DNA of 6,193 bases, from contig JAPOZE010000611.1 of the NCBI GenBank assembly GCA_026706225.1, forward strand, positions 1 to 6,193, given 5' to 3'. Shown here piece by piece: positions 5,697 through 6,193 of this stretch. The translations under genes and the position numbers were made by a program. This DNA comes from Acidobacteriota bacterium. GTDB taxonomy: Bacteria > Acidobacteriota > Terriglobia > Versatilivoradales > Versatilivoraceae. The notes beneath the pieces are model-generated. The model ran no database searches, was not told the origin of the DNA, and was given only the letters and a program-made list of their open reading frames with translations. Numbering within the stretch: the stretch's first letter is position 1; every line of letters begins with the position of its first letter.

Positions 5697-6193
5697 TCAA
5701 CCCTTCACAGGCGCCAGGCCCATCTGTTGCTCGGGCGTCATCCCCCGGGCCAGCGAACCCTTCATCCAAACGTAGTAGACCAAGCCCGAAGCCGCCATGG
5801 AACTGAGCAGGCCGCTGAAAAGCTGGTTCTGTCCGACATAGAACCCCACCAGGAAACCCACCAGCCAGGCCACGTAGGCGGCGGGATTGAGGTTCATGTC
5901 CGCTCCCCTGGCGCTCTGGTAGCGTTTCCGCCTTTCCGGAAAGGCCCAGTAGTCCAGGATCACCGTCATGGCGATGGGAGCCACCACCCAGCCCAGAAAC
6001 TGGACATACCAGTTCACGAACCGGTCCAGCCCCACGAAGCTCCCCACCAGGCCCACCAGCCCTGCGCCCGCCGTGGCCAGACGGCGGGTGAATTCCTGGC
6101 CCCAGACCATGGGGATGGGAGGAGCCGAAAAGGCCAGTCCGGCCGCGTAGGTGCCTCCCTGCACCGTGGACTGGGCGCCGAACCAGCCGAATA
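5697..6193 (-). CDS. NCS1-type nucleobase:cation symporter (cytosine permease-like), C-terminal part
   Basis: The frame is open from the right edge to TGA at 5697 and encodes the last 164 residues. The N-terminal part lies outside the window. Visible features are an FGWFGAQ stretch at the start, hydrophobic spans at about 41-56, 60-79, 104-121 and 127-143, and the block FLGWVVAPIAMTVILDYW (65-82). That block corresponds to the conserved 'FL..LG...PPi..v...Dyw' region of NCS1 transporters. A charged loop, PERRKRYQ (85-92), follows. The family imports cytosine, uracil, allantoin, hydantoins, thiamine or related ring compounds with sodium or protons, in the inner membrane. The substrate-binding residues are in the missing part or cannot be read here, so the substrate is unknown. 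The 48-residue membrane gene starts four bases after the stop, and F420 genes follow. Confidence 0.85.
   Translation of the reverse strand, partial: FGWFGAQSTVQGGTYAAGLAFSAPPIPMVWGQEFTRRLATAGAGLVGLVGSFVGLDRFVNWYVQFLGWVVAPIAMTVILDYWAFPERRKRYQSARGADMNLNPAAYVAWLVGFLVGFYVGQNQLFSGLLSSMAASGLVYYVWMKGSLARGMTPEQQMGLAPVKG

Overview
The window reads as chromosomal DNA from a GC-rich bacterium. It joins two unrelated modules, separated by a short stretch carrying an antitoxin-like gene. Secreted DUF1549/DUF1553 (PSCyt-type) proteins are typical of Planctomycetota, Verrucomicrobiota and Acidobacteriota. Bacterial coenzyme F420 genes have a patchy distribution outside Actinobacteria. Together they suggest an Acidobacteriota-like or similar environmental lineage. 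This is inference from gene content; there is no rRNA or taxonomic marker here.

Left module (1-1836, minus strand): one long gene for an exported DUF1549/DUF1553 protein with a single CxxCH haem-type motif. It is open at the left edge, where probably only a few residues are missing. A 176-base divergent spacer follows. It carries a TTGACA-type promoter candidate in each direction, one for this gene and one for a small plus-strand gene (2013-2261). That small gene encodes a BrnA-type ribbon-helix-helix antitoxin with no visible BrnT toxin partner.

Right module (2331-6193, all minus strand, so transcribed right to left): the tail of an NCS1-type nucleobase/cation symporter, a 48-residue single-span membrane protein, an NADPH:F420 oxidoreductase (fno/npdG), then cofD, cofC and cofE. 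CofC activates a phosphorylated three-carbon acid with GTP, CofD transfers it to the deazaflavin FO, and CofE adds the glutamate tail. Fno moves hydride between NADPH and the finished F420. cofD-cofC-cofE overlap end to start and look translationally coupled. The transporter, small protein and fno are also closely spaced, and a 157-base gap with a weak promoter candidate separates the two halves. FO synthase (cofG/cofH or fbiC) is not in the window.

The points most worth a second look are the pairing of a nucleobase-type transporter and a tiny membrane protein with F420 genes, a hairpin that could mask the fno ribosome binding site, and the solitary BrnA. I see no rRNA or tRNA genes, CRISPR arrays, insertion sequences or attachment sites.
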